From Actinomycetes bacterium (GTDB lineage Bacteria > Actinomycetota > Acidimicrobiia > Acidimicrobiales > RAAP-2): a DNA stretch of 55,583 nt. The stretch covers positions 1 through 55,583 of the forward strand of contig JAJYVT010000012.1 of assembly GCA_021791845.1 (NCBI GenBank), read 5' to 3'. This document shows, piece by piece, positions 43,126-52,159 of this stretch. The position numbers and the translations under genes were made by a program. Position 1 is the stretch's first letter, and each line of letters opens with the position of its first letter. The notes under the pieces are model-generated. The model did no database searches, was not told where the DNA came from, and was given only the letters and a program-made list of their open reading frames with translations.

Positions 43126-44475
43126 TCAGCCTCCGACAGCCGGCGGGGCACTCGGTGCCTCTGCCAGGAGGAGGTCCCGACCCTCGGCCACCACGTACAG
43201 CGAGCCGGTCACGACCACGAGACCCCCGGCGCCGGCGGCGGCACGGGCCATGGGCACGGCTTCGGCCACCGAGGCTGCCTCGAGCGACTCGAGCCCGAGG
43301 CCCCGGGCGGCCTCCGCCACGACGGACGACGGCTGCGCCCGCGGCGACGCGGGAGCGCAGGCCACCACCAACGACACCCCGGCCGCAGCCAGGGGTGCCA
43401 GCATGGCCGAGGGGTCGCGGCCGCCCAGCATCCCGACCACGGCGACGGTCGGCCCTTCGACGGAGAAGTCGCCCAGGGCCTTCGCCAGGGCGTCGGTCCC
43501 CGCGACGTTGTGCGCGCCGTCGACCAGCACGAGGGGGTGGCGGCCGACCACCTCGAGGCGTCCCGCCATCGTCACCGCCGCCAGGCCCTCCGACACGACG
43601 TCGGCGTCGAGCGGCGTGCCGAAGAAGGCCTCGGCCGCGGCCAGGGCGCACGCCGCGTTTCGACCCTGGTGGGCACCGTGCAGCGGGACCAGCACGTCCT
43701 CGTAGCTGCCTCCCGGCGTGCGCAGGGAGACCAGGCGGCCGCCCACCGCCAGCCGGTTGGCCACGCAGTCGAACTCCTCGCCGGCCACCCACACCTGGCC
43801 GGCGCCGGCCTCGTCGGCGACAGAGCGGATCACGGCCACCAGCGCCGGATCACGCTCGCCGATGACCACGGTGCTCCCCGGCTTCACGATCCCCGCCTTG
43901 TCACGGGCGATCCCCTCCAGGGTGGGGCCCAGGATGTCGGTGTGGTCGTAGCTGACGTTGGTGATGACGGCCACGTCGCTGTCCACGACGTTGGTCGCGT
44001 CCCAGGTGCCACCCACGCCGACCTCCACCACGGCCACGTCCGCCGCCACGTCGGCGAACCATGCGAGGGCGGCCGCCGTCAGCAGCTCAAAGCGGGTGGG
44101 GCGGTCGGAGAGCTGCGGCTCGAGGAGGGCCAGCGACGACAGCACCTCGGTGAAGGCGTCGTCGTCGATCGGCCGGCCGCCGTAGGCGAGGCGCTCGTTC
44201 ACCCGCGACAGGTTGGGGCTGGTGTACGTCCCGACCCCGAGGCCCTTTGCCCCGAGCAGCGACGTGGTCATCGCCGCCGTCGACCCCTTCCCGTTCGTGC
44301 CGGTGAGGTGCACCGAGGGGTAGGCGCGCTGGGGATCGCCAAGCAGCGTCGCCAGCTCGCGCATCCGCTCGAGGGTCGGCAGGGCGCGACGGCTGGGCGA
44401 CGTGGACTCGTAGTCGATGTGCCCGTCCAGCCACGCCAGCGCCTCCGAGAGGGAGGCGAAGGGCGCCGCCGGCAC
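43126..44475 (-). CDS. folC: Folylpolyglutamate synthase / dihydrofolate synthase
   Basis: Mur-ligase-family enzyme adding glutamate to (dihydro)folates. Motifs: VHLTGTNGKGSTAAMTTSLL (P-loop), GTYTSPNLSRVNERL, VVEVGVGGTWDATNVVDSDVAVITNVSYDHTDILG, and VLVDGAHNVAGTDAL. It is 449 residues from GTG 44475, 8 nt after clpX; the open frame extends into clpX. The usual upstream valS is absent; clpX takes its place. Confidence 0.94.
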   Translation of the reverse strand: MPAAPFASLSEALAWLDGHIDYESTSPSRRALPTLERMRELATLLGDPQRAYPSVHLTGTNGKGSTAAMTTSLLGAKGLGVGTYTSPNLSRVNERLAYGGRPIDDDAFTEVLSSLALLEPQLSDRPTRFELLTAAALAWFADVAADVAVVEVGVGGTWDATNVVDSDVAVITNVSYDHTDILGPTLEGIARDKAGIVKPGSTVVIGERDPALVAVIRSVADEAGAGQVWVAGEEFDCVANRLAVGGRLVSLRTPGGSYEDVLVPLHGAHQGRNAACALAAAEAFFGTPLDADVVSEGLAAVTMAGRLEVVGRHPLVLVDGAHNVAGTDALAKALGDFSVEGPTVAVVGMLGGRDPSAMLAPLAAAGVSLVVACAPASPRAQPSSVVAEAARGLGLESLEAASVAEAVPMARAAAGAGGLVVVTGSLYVVAEGRDLLLAEAPSAPPAVGG

Positions 44476-44483
44476 CCGGGCGC

Positions 44484-45767
44484 TCAGGATGCCGCCCGGC
44501 GGCTCCGGTTGGCCGCCTTGACGGGAGGTTCGCCCAGCGGCACCAGCGTCGGGTGGACGCGGTCCATGACGACCGCCCGGTCCACGACGCACTTGCCCAC
44601 ATCGGTGCGGCTCGGCAGGTCGTACATCACGTCGAGGAGCACCTCTTCGAGGATCGCCCGAAGGCCACGGGCGCCCGTGCCCCGCAGCAACGCCTGCTCG
44701 GCGACGGCCTCCAGGGCGTCGGGCGCGAACTCCAGCTCGATCCCGTCGAGCGCGAACACGCGCTGGTACTGGCGGGTGAGGGCGTTCTTCGGCTCGACCA
44801 GGATGCGGATGAGGGCGTCCTTGTACAGCTGGCTGACGGCACTGACGACGGGCAGCCGGCCGATGAACTCGGGGATCAGCCCGAACTTCATGAGGTCCTC
44901 GGGCAGGACGTGGCGGAGGACCTCGGCGTCGTCCCGCTCCGTCTGCTGACGCACCTCGGCGCGGAACCCGATGCCCTTGCGCCCGATGCGGTTCTCGATG
45001 ATCTTGTCCAGCCCGGCGAACGCCCCGCCGCAGATGAACAGGATGTTGGTGGTGTCGATCTGGATGAATTCCTGGTGGGGATGCTTGCGCCCACCTTGGG
45101 GCGGCACCGAGGCCGTGGTGCCCTCGAGGATCTTCAAGAGCGCCTGCTGGACGCCCTCGCCCGAGACGTCGCGAGTGATCGACGGGTTCTCGCTCTTGCG
45201 GGCGATCTTGTCGATCTCGTCGATGTAGATGATCCCGGTCTCTGCCCGCTTCACGTCGTAGTCGGCCGCCTGGATCAGCTTGAGGAGGATGTTCTCCACG
45301 TCCTCGCCCACGTAGCCGGCCTCGGTCAACGCCGTCGCGTCGGCGATGGCGAAGGGGACGTTCAGCATGCGGGCCAGCGTCTGGGCCAACAGCGTCTTGC
45401 CGCAGCCGGTCGGTCCCAGAAGGAGGATGTTCGACTTGGCGAGCTCGACCGTGTCCTCGTCACCCGGCGATCCGGCCTGCACGCGCTTGTAGTGATTGTA
45501 GACGGCAACGGAGAGGATCTTCTTGGCGTACTCCTGCCCGACGACGTAGTCGTTCAGGAAGTCGAAGATCTCACGGGGCTTCGGCAGCTCCTCGAAGCTG
45601 AGCTCCGTGCTCTCGGTCAGCTCCTCGGCGATGATGTCGTTGCACAGGTCGATGCACTCGTCGCAGATGTAGACGCCCGGTCCGGCGATCAGCTTCTTCA
45701 CCTGTTTCTGTGACTTGCCGCAGAAGCTGCACTTGACCAGGTCCCCCCCCTCACCGAACTTCGCCAC
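44484..45767 (-). CDS. clpX: ClpX, ATPase subunit of the ClpXP protease
   Basis: Unfoldase that feeds ClpP. The N-terminal Zn-binding domain has [15 protein letters not shown] and [10 protein letters not shown]. The AAA+ domain has Walker [19 protein letters not shown], Walker [23 protein letters not shown] (pore loop) and [13 protein letters not shown] (sensor 2). The ClpP-binding IGF loop appears as KGIGFRAEV. It is 427 residues from GTG 45767, chosen for the AGGGAG 6 nt upstream; GTG 45782 also possible. It follows clpP by 118 nt. Confidence 0.96.
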   Translation of the reverse strand: MAKFGEGGDLVKCSFCGKSQKQVKKLIAGPGVYICDECIDLCNDIIAEELTESTELSFEELPKPREIFDFLNDYVVGQEYAKKILSVAVYNHYKRVQAGSPGDEDTVELAKSNILLLGPTGCGKTLLAQTLARMLNVPFAIADATALTEAGYVGEDVENILLKLIQAADYDVKRAETGIIYIDEIDKIARKSENPSITRDVSGEGVQQALLKILEGTTASVPPQGGRKHPHQEFIQIDTTNILFICGGAFAGLDKIIENRIGRKGIGFRAEVRQQTERDDAEVLRHVLPEDLMKFGLIPEFIGRLPVVSAVSQLYKDALIRILVEPKNALTRQYQRVFALDGIELEFAPDALEAVAEQALLRGTGARGLRAILEEVLLDVMYDLPSRTDVGKCVVDRAVVMDRVHPTLVPLGEPPVKAANRSRRAAS

Positions 45768-45885
45768 TGCCGTCTCCCTCACTCGCTCGGTCCGGTCTCG
45801 TCTTCGCCTGGTCGTTCACTGCTCGTCCCACCTGCTTCCACGTCGTGCCCCGGCCCCCCGGCCGTCGGCACCACCACGTTCCGCC

Positions 45886-46545
45886 TCAGGCCGCACCGAC
45901 CGCACCGACCGCTTCCAGCGACGGTGCCTCCCGCACGGTGATGACCTCGTCGATGGCGCCGTAGGCGACCGCCTCGTCGGCCGTCATGACGAAGTCGCGG
46001 TCGGTGTCCTTTCCGACCTTCTCCTGCGGCTGGCCGGTGTCGGCCGCCAGCATGCCGTTCAGGAGATCGCGCATCCGCAGGATCTCCTTCGCCTGGAGCT
46101 CGATGTCACTGGCCTGCCCCTCCACACCGCCGAACGGCTGGTGGAGCAGGATCCGGGCGTGGGGCAGGGCGAAGCGCTTCCCCTTGGCGCCCGCCGCCAG
46201 CAGCACGGCCGCCGCCGACGCCGCCTGCCCGAAGCAGAACGTGGAGACATCCGGCTTGATGTACTTCATCGTGTCGTAGATGGCGAAGAGCGCCGTGATG
46301 TCGCCGCCGGGCGAGTTGATGTACAGGTGGATGTCCTTGTCGGGCTCCTCCGACTCGAGGAAGAGCAACTGGGCGCAGACGAGGTTGGCGACGGCGTCGT
46401 CGATCGGCGTGCCGAGGAAGATGATCCGCTCACGCAACAGACGTGAGTAGAGGTCGTAGGCGCGCTCGCCGCGGTTGGACTGCTCCACCACGGTCGGCAC
46501 CAGATAGCTGCTGGCGCGCAGCCCGTCCTGTCGCATCGCGCTCAT
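45886..46545 (-). CDS. clpP: ClpP, proteolytic subunit of the Clp protease
   Basis: Serine peptidase barrel of Clp proteases. Motifs: [44 protein letters not shown], catalytic Ser in [15 protein letters not shown], His in [19 protein letters not shown], and Asp in KDTDRDFVM. It is 219 residues. ATG 46545 overlaps the tig stop as ATGA, so trigger factor and protease are translated together. Actinobacteria often have two clpP genes; only one is here. Confidence 0.96.
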   Translation of the reverse strand: MSAMRQDGLRASSYLVPTVVEQSNRGERAYDLYSRLLRERIIFLGTPIDDAVANLVCAQLLFLESEEPDKDIHLYINSPGGDITALFAIYDTMKYIKPDVSTFCFGQAASAAAVLLAAGAKGKRFALPHARILLHQPFGGVEGQASDIELQAKEILRMRDLLNGMLAADTGQPQEKVGKDTDRDFVMTADEAVAYGAIDEVITVREAPSLEAVGAVGAA

Positions 46546-48002
46546 GCTCCGGCCTCCACATTGCTCGCTCCGGCGTCGGACCCGGCCTCCACCTGCTCCG
46601 CGCCGTCGTGCGCGCCGCCATTCTCGGCGGACGCCGCGTCCTCTTCCGGCCCCCCGGCCTCCGCCCCCTCGTCGGTGCCGCCCAGGACCGCCTGCAGGTC
46701 TTCACGGGAGACCGGGGCACCGTCCTCGTCGACGACCACCACGTGGTCGAGCAGCCAGGACAGGGCCTTGGCCTTCCGCTGCTCCGAGCGTACCGCGGCC
46801 ATGCGGCCGGCGCGCGTAAGGCGTTCGCGGACCTCGGTCGGCGCCACCCCGAGCCGGCCGGCCATCTCCTGGAGCTCTGCTTCGATCTCGTCCTCTGCGA
46901 CCTCGAGGTCCTCGGCCTCGGCGAGCGCCCGCAACGCCAGGTCGCCCTTCACCGCGCGCCGCCCCTCGGCCCGCAGCTCCTCCAGGAACTCCTCCTCGCT
47001 CCGGCCGGTCGCGGCCAGGAACTGGGCGATCCCGATGCGTTGCTCCTCGAGGCGGTGGCCGAGATCGTGCACCCGCTGGCGCACCTCCTCGTCCACCAGC
47101 ACGTCGGGCACGGCCTCTGTGTCGACGAGCTCCGCCAGGGCGTTCAACGCGCCCTGCCGAAGTGCGAGCTGCGTCTGGAAGGCCTTCATCTGCGCCATGC
47201 GGGTGCGCAGGTCCTCTCGCAGCTCGGCCACCGTGGTGAACTCGGACGCCTCCGCCGCCCACTCGTCGGTGACGTCGGGCAGCTTCTTCTCCTTCACGTC
47301 CTTCACGAGCACCCGGAAGCTGATCTCGGGGGCGTCGGACTGGGAAGCGGCGGACGCGGAGAAGGCCAGGACGTCGCCGACCTTGGCTCCCCGGACCTGC
47401 TCGTCGAGCTCGGGCACGACCCGCCCGCTCCCGACCTCGTACAGGTAGTCGTCCTGGGCGACGACCTCCTCGTCGCCGGCGACGGTGCCGTGGAGGTCGA
47501 CGGTCACGTAGTCCCCGTCCCGGGCGGCGCGCGACACCTCGACCAGCTCCGCCTCGGTGTCGCGCATGCGGTCGATCTGGGAGTCCACGTCGGCGTCGGT
47601 GACCACCGGGCTCGGGACCGTGACCTCGAGACCGGCGTAGCCGGGGATGGCCACCGCCGGACGCACCTGGACCACCGCGTCGAAGCTCACGGCGCCGGCG
47701 TCCTCGCCCCCCTTGATGTCGATCTCGGGAGGCGAGATGGGGTCGATCTCGGTGTCGGCGAGCGCGCGGGCGTAGAAGTCCGGGATCGCCTCGCGCAGCG
47801 CCTCGGCCCGCAGGGCCCCGGCACCGCCCATGCGGGCCTCGAGCACCGGTCGCGGCACCTTGCCCGGACGGAACCCCGGCACGCGGGCTTGACGGGTCAG
47901 GGTGCGGATCGCCTCGTCGAGGACTGCGTCGACCTCCTGCTCGTCGATCTCGACCGAGAGGCGGACCTTGTTTCCCTCGACGGACTCGGAGGTGGCTCGC
48001 AT
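46542..48002 (-). CDS. tig: Trigger factor
   Basis: Ribosome-bound chaperone. Ribosome-binding domain: [22 protein letters not shown], with GFRPGK the L23-contact motif. The FKBP-type domain ([20 protein letters not shown]) follows, then the long helical C-terminal arms. It is 486 residues; the last about 45 are an acidic tail. ATG 48002 has TAGAGT 9 nt upstream. It is first of the tig-clpP-clpX series. Confidence 0.95.
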   Translation of the reverse strand: MRATSESVEGNKVRLSVEIDEQEVDAVLDEAIRTLTRQARVPGFRPGKVPRPVLEARMGGAGALRAEALREAIPDFYARALADTEIDPISPPEIDIKGGEDAGAVSFDAVVQVRPAVAIPGYAGLEVTVPSPVVTDADVDSQIDRMRDTEAELVEVSRAARDGDYVTVDLHGTVAGDEEVVAQDDYLYEVGSGRVVPELDEQVRGAKVGDVLAFSASAASQSDAPEISFRVLVKDVKEKKLPDVTDEWAAEASEFTTVAELREDLRTRMAQMKAFQTQLALRQGALNALAELVDTEAVPDVLVDEEVRQRVHDLGHRLEEQRIGIAQFLAATGRSEEEFLEELRAEGRRAVKGDLALRALAEAEDLEVAEDEIEAELQEMAGRLGVAPTEVRERLTRAGRMAAVRSEQRKAKALSWLLDHVVVVDEDGAPVSREDLQAVLGGTDEGAEAGGPEEDAASAENGGAHDGAEQVEAGSDAGASNVEAGA

Positions 48003-48011
48003 GGGTCCCTC

Positions 48012-48017
48012 ACTCTA
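48012..48017 (-). promoter_or_regulatory. Putative -10 box of tig-clpP-clpX
   Basis: TAGAGT, 9 nt before the trigger factor ATG. The intervening GAGGGACCC could also serve as a Shine-Dalgarno. Confidence 0.4.
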
Positions 48018-48348
48018 CCGGTCCCCGGTCACCGCCCCGCACCGACGGTCCGGCGGCACGACCCCGACGGTCCGGCGGCACGTCCCCGACGGTCCGGCGG
48101 CACGACCGCCCCGGGTGGGGACGGGCAAAGCTCCCCGGTCACGGCGCTGCGGCCTCCGGCGCTCTCCTCCCCGGGTCGGCCCCGCCCATCCCCCAGCAAG
48201 CCGGCGACCCCGGCTAGCTTGCGCGCCGACAGGGCAGTGCCCGAGGCCGGCGTTCGGCCTGCGCGGCCTGCCCGCTGCGCCGGGGACGAAGGCCGTGCCC
48301 GGCCGCCGGAAGAGCACCGGGGCACCCGGAGACGAGGAGGAGTCACCA
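48018..48348. other. Divergent gap between tig and the DUF5679 gene
   Basis: About 330 nt. Near 48040-48110 a 19-20 nt unit of the type GACGGTCCGGCGGCACG is repeated three times in tandem. No further gene is seen. Promoters for both flanking genes must lie here. Confidence 0.5.
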
Positions 48349-48501
48349 ATGGCGGACTACGAGGGGTACTGCGTGAAGTGCCGGGAGAAGCGCACGTTCG
48401 ACGGGACCGAGGTCGAGCTGGCCAACGGTCGGCGCGCGGCACAGGGCTCGTGCCCGGTGTGCGGGACCAAGATGAACCGCATCCTGGGAAAGAAGGCCTG
48501 A
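48349..48501 (+). CDS. DUF5679 small zinc-ribbon protein
   Basis: 50 residues: MADYEGYCVKCREKRTF, ELANGRRAAQGSCPVCGTKM and a basic end (NRILGKKA). Two CxxC pairs (CVKC and CPVC) should bind one zinc. It strongly resembles the DUF5679 family found in actinobacteria and relatives, of unknown function. A GAGGAGG lies before the ATG. It is a single gene, followed by a strong hairpin and a tRNA. Confidence 0.85.
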   Translation: MADYEGYCVKCREKRTFDGTEVELANGRRAAQGSCPVCGTKMNRILGKKA

Positions 48502-48509
48502 GCGGCTCC

Positions 48510-48545
48510 CCGCGAGACGGCAGGCTTCCGACCGCCGTCTCGCGG
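48510..48545 (+). terminator. 12-bp hairpin after the DUF5679 gene
   Basis: CCGCGAGACGGC (48510-48521) pairs perfectly with GCCGTCTCGCGG (48534-48545), loop 12 nt. It begins 8 nt after the stop. No U-run, as for the other hairpins in this window. Confidence 0.65.
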
Positions 48546-48597
48546 CGAGCCGCGACGTACGCTTGAGCCGTCACCGCCGGGCGCCCGGCGGTCGGCC

Positions 48598-48671
48598 CGG
48601 GGAGTGGCGCAGCCTGGTAGCGCACGTGCTTTGGGTGCACGAGGTCGGGGGTTCGAATCCCCCCTCCCCGA
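48598..48671 (+). tRNA. tRNA-Pro (anticodon UGG)
   Basis: 74 nt cloverleaf. The acceptor stem CGGGGAG pairs with CTCCCCG, discriminator A. The D arm is GCGCAGCCTGGTAGCGC. The anticodon arm is CGTGC-TTTGGGT-GCACG, giving UGG at positions 34-36. The T arm is GGGGG-TTCGAAT-CCCCC. CCA is not encoded. A TACGCT promoter-like box lies 34 nt upstream (48558-48563). Confidence 0.95.
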
Positions 48672-48774
48672 CGCCGGAGGTCTTCACCTCTTGGATTTCA
48701 CCTCTTGGATGGCGCCTTGTCCGCGGCGTCGCGGCGGCGGACCCGACGTCGCCCTGGCGTGCGGCCTGCGGGGG

Positions 48775-48780
48775 TACGGT
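48775..48780 (+). promoter_or_regulatory. Putative leaderless -10 box of the MBL-fold gene
   Basis: TACGGT, 9 nt before the ATG at 48790, with no Shine-Dalgarno in GCCCTCGCC. Confidence 0.45.
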
Positions 48781-48789
48781 GCCCTCGCC

Positions 48790-49845
48790 ATGGTCACCGT
48801 CACGGGCAGGGCGCAGAAGGACGCGTGGGCGCGCCGCGAGCTGCCGCCGGTGGAGCAGGTCCGGCCGGGCCTCTGGTCGGTGCCGGTCCCGATCCCCATC
48901 AACCCGCTGCGCTACGTGCTGGTGTACGTGCTGGAGCTCGGGTCGACGGTGGCGCTCGTCGACGCGGGCTGGGACACGGCGGAGGCGTGGGACGCCCTCG
49001 TGTCCGGGCTCGCCGAGCTCGGCGCGGCCGTCGGCGACGTGGCGGCGGTCGTCGTCACCCACATCCACCCGGACCACTACGGGCTGGCGGGCCGCGTCCG
49101 CGAGGCGTCGGGCGCCTGGATCGGCCTCCACCCTGCGGACGCCTCGCTGCTCCGAGACCGCTACGAGGACGTGGACGGGCTCGTCGACTCCATGCGGGAG
49201 CTGCTGACCGTGTGCGGGACGCCGGCCGGCCAGCTGCCCGACCTGGCTGAAGCGTCGATGCAGATCCGGTCGTTCGTCTCGATGGCGCCCCCCGACCGCC
49301 TCCTCGGCGACAACGAGCTGCTCGACCTCCCGGGCTGGGACCTGCGGACCGTCTGGACCCCCGGGCACTCGCCCGGCCATCTGTGCCTCTACAGCGACGC
49401 TCGCCGGGTCCTGCTCTCCGGCGACCACGTGCTCCCCCGCATCACCCCCAACATCTCGTTCCACTCCCAACAGGTTCCGAACCCGCTGGGCGACTACCTC
49501 GACTCGCTGGCCCGGGTCCGACTGCTCGACCCCGAGGAGGTCCTGCCGGGGCACGAGTACCGCTTCGGGGGCCTGGCCGCGCGGGTGGCGGAGATCGAGC
49601 GCCACCATGCCGCCCGGCTGGCCGAGATCGAGCTGGCCCTGGAGCGTCGCCCGGGCGCCACCGTCTGGGACCTCGCCACCTCGCTCGAGTGGTCCAGGCC
49701 GTGGGACGAGATGCCGGCCTTCCTCCAGCGGGCGGCCAACGGCGAGACGCTCGCCCACCTCGTCCTCCTGGAGCGCCGGGGCCGCGTCCGGCGCCGGCGG
49801 GAGGTTCCGGCCCGCTTCTACGCCGCCGGCCCGCCGTCGAGCTGA
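48790..49845 (+). CDS. MBL-fold metallo-hydrolase
   Basis: 351 residues. The metal motif is VVVTHIHPDHYGLAGRV (HxHxDH); further ligands are His in WTPGHSPGHLCLY, Asp in LLSGDHVLPRI, and His in LPGHEYRFGG. The core resembles the glyoxalase II / hydroxyacylglutathione hydrolase-like group. A C-terminal helical part of about 90 residues (EIERHHAARLAEIELALERRPG) resembles the extra domain of MBL proteins related to acyl-CoA or lactamase-like LACTB2. The substrate is not predictable. Its 3' end overlaps the convergent dedA gene by 28 nt. Confidence 0.88.
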   Translation: MVTVTGRAQKDAWARRELPPVEQVRPGLWSVPVPIPINPLRYVLVYVLELGSTVALVDAGWDTAEAWDALVSGLAELGAAVGDVAAVVVTHIHPDHYGLAGRVREASGAWIGLHPADASLLRDRYEDVDGLVDSMRELLTVCGTPAGQLPDLAEASMQIRSFVSMAPPDRLLGDNELLDLPGWDLRTVWTPGHSPGHLCLYSDARRVLLSGDHVLPRITPNISFHSQQVPNPLGDYLDSLARVRLLDPEEVLPGHEYRFGGLAARVAEIERHHAARLAEIELALERRPGATVWDLATSLEWSRPWDEMPAFLQRAANGETLAHLVLLERRGRVRRRREVPARFYAAGPPSS

Positions 49846-50516
49846 CCGGGCCCCGTCTCCCGGTGGTCCAGAGGTCCGGGGTACGCGGCCTCGGCCTTGG
49901 CCGTGAGCGCACCCATGTGGCGACGCGTGACCACGAACGTGGCCACGAGCACGACGGCGGCCAGGCAACCGGCGCCGATCTCGAAGGGCGTCGACGCGTG
50001 GTCGAGGAACCCGGCGGCGTTGTAGGCCAGCGCCGAGTACAGCGCCGCCCACAGGATGCCGCCGGAGGCGTTGAACGCCAGGAAGCGCGGGTAGCGCATG
50101 TGGTTCGTGCCGGCCAGGAAGGCGGCGTAGGTCCGCAGGATCGAGACGAACCGGCCGAAGAAGACGACGGCCCCGCCGTGCCGGTCGAACAGGTAGCGGC
50201 CGACCTTGATCTTCGCCTCGTCGATGCGCACGTAGTGCCCGTAGCGGCGCAGGAGCCGGTAGCCGCCCAGGTCGCCGATCCAGTAGCCGATGGTGTCGCC
50301 CACCACCGCCGCCGCCGCCCCCACCAGGAAGACGAGCCAGATGGAGAGCTGGTGGCTGGTCGCACCGGCGTACGTGGCCGCCGCCACGAGCACCGTCTCC
50401 CCCGGCAGGGGGATGCCGAGGCTCTCGACCGCCACCAGGGCGAAGACGGCGAGGTAGCCGTACGTCGAGACGAGCCCGTGGATGCTCGAAATCGCGACCA
50501 GCCCGTGGATGCTCAT
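49818..50516 (-). CDS. DedA/SNARE-associated family membrane protein
   Basis: 232 residues, about five hydrophobic segments. DedA hallmarks: VAVESLGIPLPGETVLVAAATYAG, GDTIGYWIGDLGGYRLL, FFGRFVSILRTYAAFLAGTNHMRYPRFLAFNASGGILWA. Some DedA relatives act in recycling of undecaprenyl phosphate or phospholipid flipping; the substrate here is not known. ATG 50516; the first 20 residues contain a duplicated SIHGLV, mirrored by a 15-nt direct repeat. It is divergent from pncB. Confidence 0.9.
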   Translation of the reverse strand: MSIHGLVAISSIHGLVSTYGYLAVFALVAVESLGIPLPGETVLVAAATYAGATSHQLSIWLVFLVGAAAAVVGDTIGYWIGDLGGYRLLRRYGHYVRIDEAKIKVGRYLFDRHGGAVVFFGRFVSILRTYAAFLAGTNHMRYPRFLAFNASGGILWAALYSALAYNAAGFLDHASTPFEIGAGCLAAVVLVATFVVTRRHMGALTAKAEAAYPGPLDHRETGPGQLDGGPAA

Positions 50517-50660
50517 GCGGGGGTCCCGCCCGGCCGGCTTCCCCGCATCTGCACGGCGGGAGTCTAGGAACGACCCCCGGGGCGCCGGCCGCACGGCCCA
50601 CGCGGGGAGCCGCCACCGGGCGCCCCCGACCCGGTCACCGGGCCGTGGCACAGGGGTCGG

Positions 50661-50666
50661 TAGCGT
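50661..50666 (+). promoter_or_regulatory. Putative -10 box of pncB
   Basis: TAGCGT, 10 nt before the ATG at 50677. Confidence 0.35.
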
Positions 50667-50676
50667 GAGCGCACCG

Positions 50677-52011
50677 ATGGGACAGGCGCTGATCACCGAT
50701 CTCTACGAGCTGGCCATGGCCGGGAGCTACCTCCGGCGGGGCATGACCACACCCGCCACCTTCTCCCTCTACGTCCGGGACCTCCCGCCCAGCCGGGGGT
50801 TCGTCGTGGCCGCAGGCCTGGAGGACTGCCTGGACTACCTCCAGCGGTTCCGCTTCGGCCCCGACGACACGGCATGGCTCGCGGGCCACGGCTTCCCCCC
50901 CGACGTCGTGGAGGCGTTGGCTGCCCTCCGGTTCACCGGCGACGTGCACGCCGTCCAAGAGGGCCGGGTGCTCGTGGCCGGCGAGCCGCTGCTGGAGGTG
51001 ACCGCCCCGCTGCCCGAGGCCCAGCTGGTCGAGACCTTCCTCCTCAACCGGGTCACGTTCCAGTCGGCGCTCGCCACCAAGGCCGCCCGCTGCCGCCTGG
51101 CCGCCGGCGACATGGAGCTCATCGACTTCTCGCTCCGTCGCACCCACGGCACCGACGCCGGGCTCGCCGTGGCCCGCGTCACGGCCATGGCCGGGTTCGC
51201 CGCCACGAGCAACGTGGAGGCGGCCCGCCTCCTCGGGCTTCGCGCCGCGGGCACCATGGCCCATTCGTACGTGCAGGCGTTCGCCTCCGAGGGGGACGCT
51301 TTCCGGGCCTTCGTCGACGACATGCCCGGCCCCTACACGTTCCTCGTCGACACGTACGACACCCTGGACGGTGTCCGGGTGGCCGTCGAGGTCATCCACG
51401 AACTGGGCCTCGAAGGGCCGCTGGCCGTGCGGCTGGACAGCGGCGACCTCGCCGCCCTGGCCCACGCCACGCGCCGGGTCCTCGACGACGCCGGGCTCGC
51501 CCACGTGCGCATCTTCGCCAGCGGCGGGCTCGACGAGTACGGGCTCGAGGAGCTCCGCCTGGCCGGCGCCCCCGTCGACGCCGTCGGCGTCGGGACGAAG
51601 GTGGGCGTCGCCGCCGACGCCCCGTACCTCGACACCGTCTACAAGCTCGTCCAGCTCGGGCCGGACCCGGTGACCAAGCTCTCGGTCGGCAAGGAGTCCC
51701 TCCCTGGGCCCAAGCAGGTGTGGCGGCGAGCCGGTGCGCCCGACGTGCTCGCCCTCCGGGGCGAGCCCGGCCCGCCCGGGGCCCACCCGCTCCTCCAACC
51801 CGTCCTGTCAGGCGGGGGACGACTGGCCGCGCCCACCTCCGTCGCCGCCGCACGCCGACGCCTGGAGGCCGACCTCGCCTGGCTCCCGGACGACGCCCGG
51901 AGGATCCGCGACCCCCGCCAACCGGCCGCCGTCCTCTCCGAGGGGCTCCGGGCGCTCCAGGCCGAGACGAGGGCGCGGGCACGGACCCGCGCCGCGGAGG
52001 CGGCGCCGTAG
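50677..52011 (+). CDS. pncB: Nicotinate phosphoribosyltransferase
   Basis: Preiss-Handler NAD salvage: nicotinate + PRPP to nicotinate mononucleotide, the substrate of NadD (also in this window). Motifs: LITDLYELAMAGSYLRRG, FLLNRVTFQSALATKAARC, IDFSLRRTHGTDAG, GFAATSNVEAARLLGLRAAGTMAHS, LAVRLDSGDL, FASGGLDEYGLEEL and VGVGTKVGVAADAP. It is 444 residues. It stands between dedA (divergent) and an MFS gene. Confidence 0.95.
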   Translation: MGQALITDLYELAMAGSYLRRGMTTPATFSLYVRDLPPSRGFVVAAGLEDCLDYLQRFRFGPDDTAWLAGHGFPPDVVEALAALRFTGDVHAVQEGRVLVAGEPLLEVTAPLPEAQLVETFLLNRVTFQSALATKAARCRLAAGDMELIDFSLRRTHGTDAGLAVARVTAMAGFAATSNVEAARLLGLRAAGTMAHSYVQAFASEGDAFRAFVDDMPGPYTFLVDTYDTLDGVRVAVEVIHELGLEGPLAVRLDSGDLAALAHATRRVLDDAGLAHVRIFASGGLDEYGLEELRLAGAPVDAVGVGTKVGVAADAPYLDTVYKLVQLGPDPVTKLSVGKESLPGPKQVWRRAGAPDVLALRGEPGPPGAHPLLQPVLSGGGRLAAPTSVAAARRRLEADLAWLPDDARRIRDPRQPAAVLSEGLRALQAETRARARTRAAEAAP

Positions 52012-52159
52012 CCGGCTGCCGACTGGCAACGCGCCGTCGCCGGGCGACGCGCCGCCCCGCCGGCACCGCGCCGGCGCGCCCGGCGCCGATCGCCGCGCCT
52101 GTCGGCGTCCCGGCGCCGTCGGCTTGACGTCTTTCGACCACGGGTAGGAGCCAGCGGGC

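Noticed and set aside
52012-52159. GC-rich self-complementary patches after pncB as a terminator or riboswitch
   Set aside because: Only short imperfect stems are found; at this GC content they are expected by chance.
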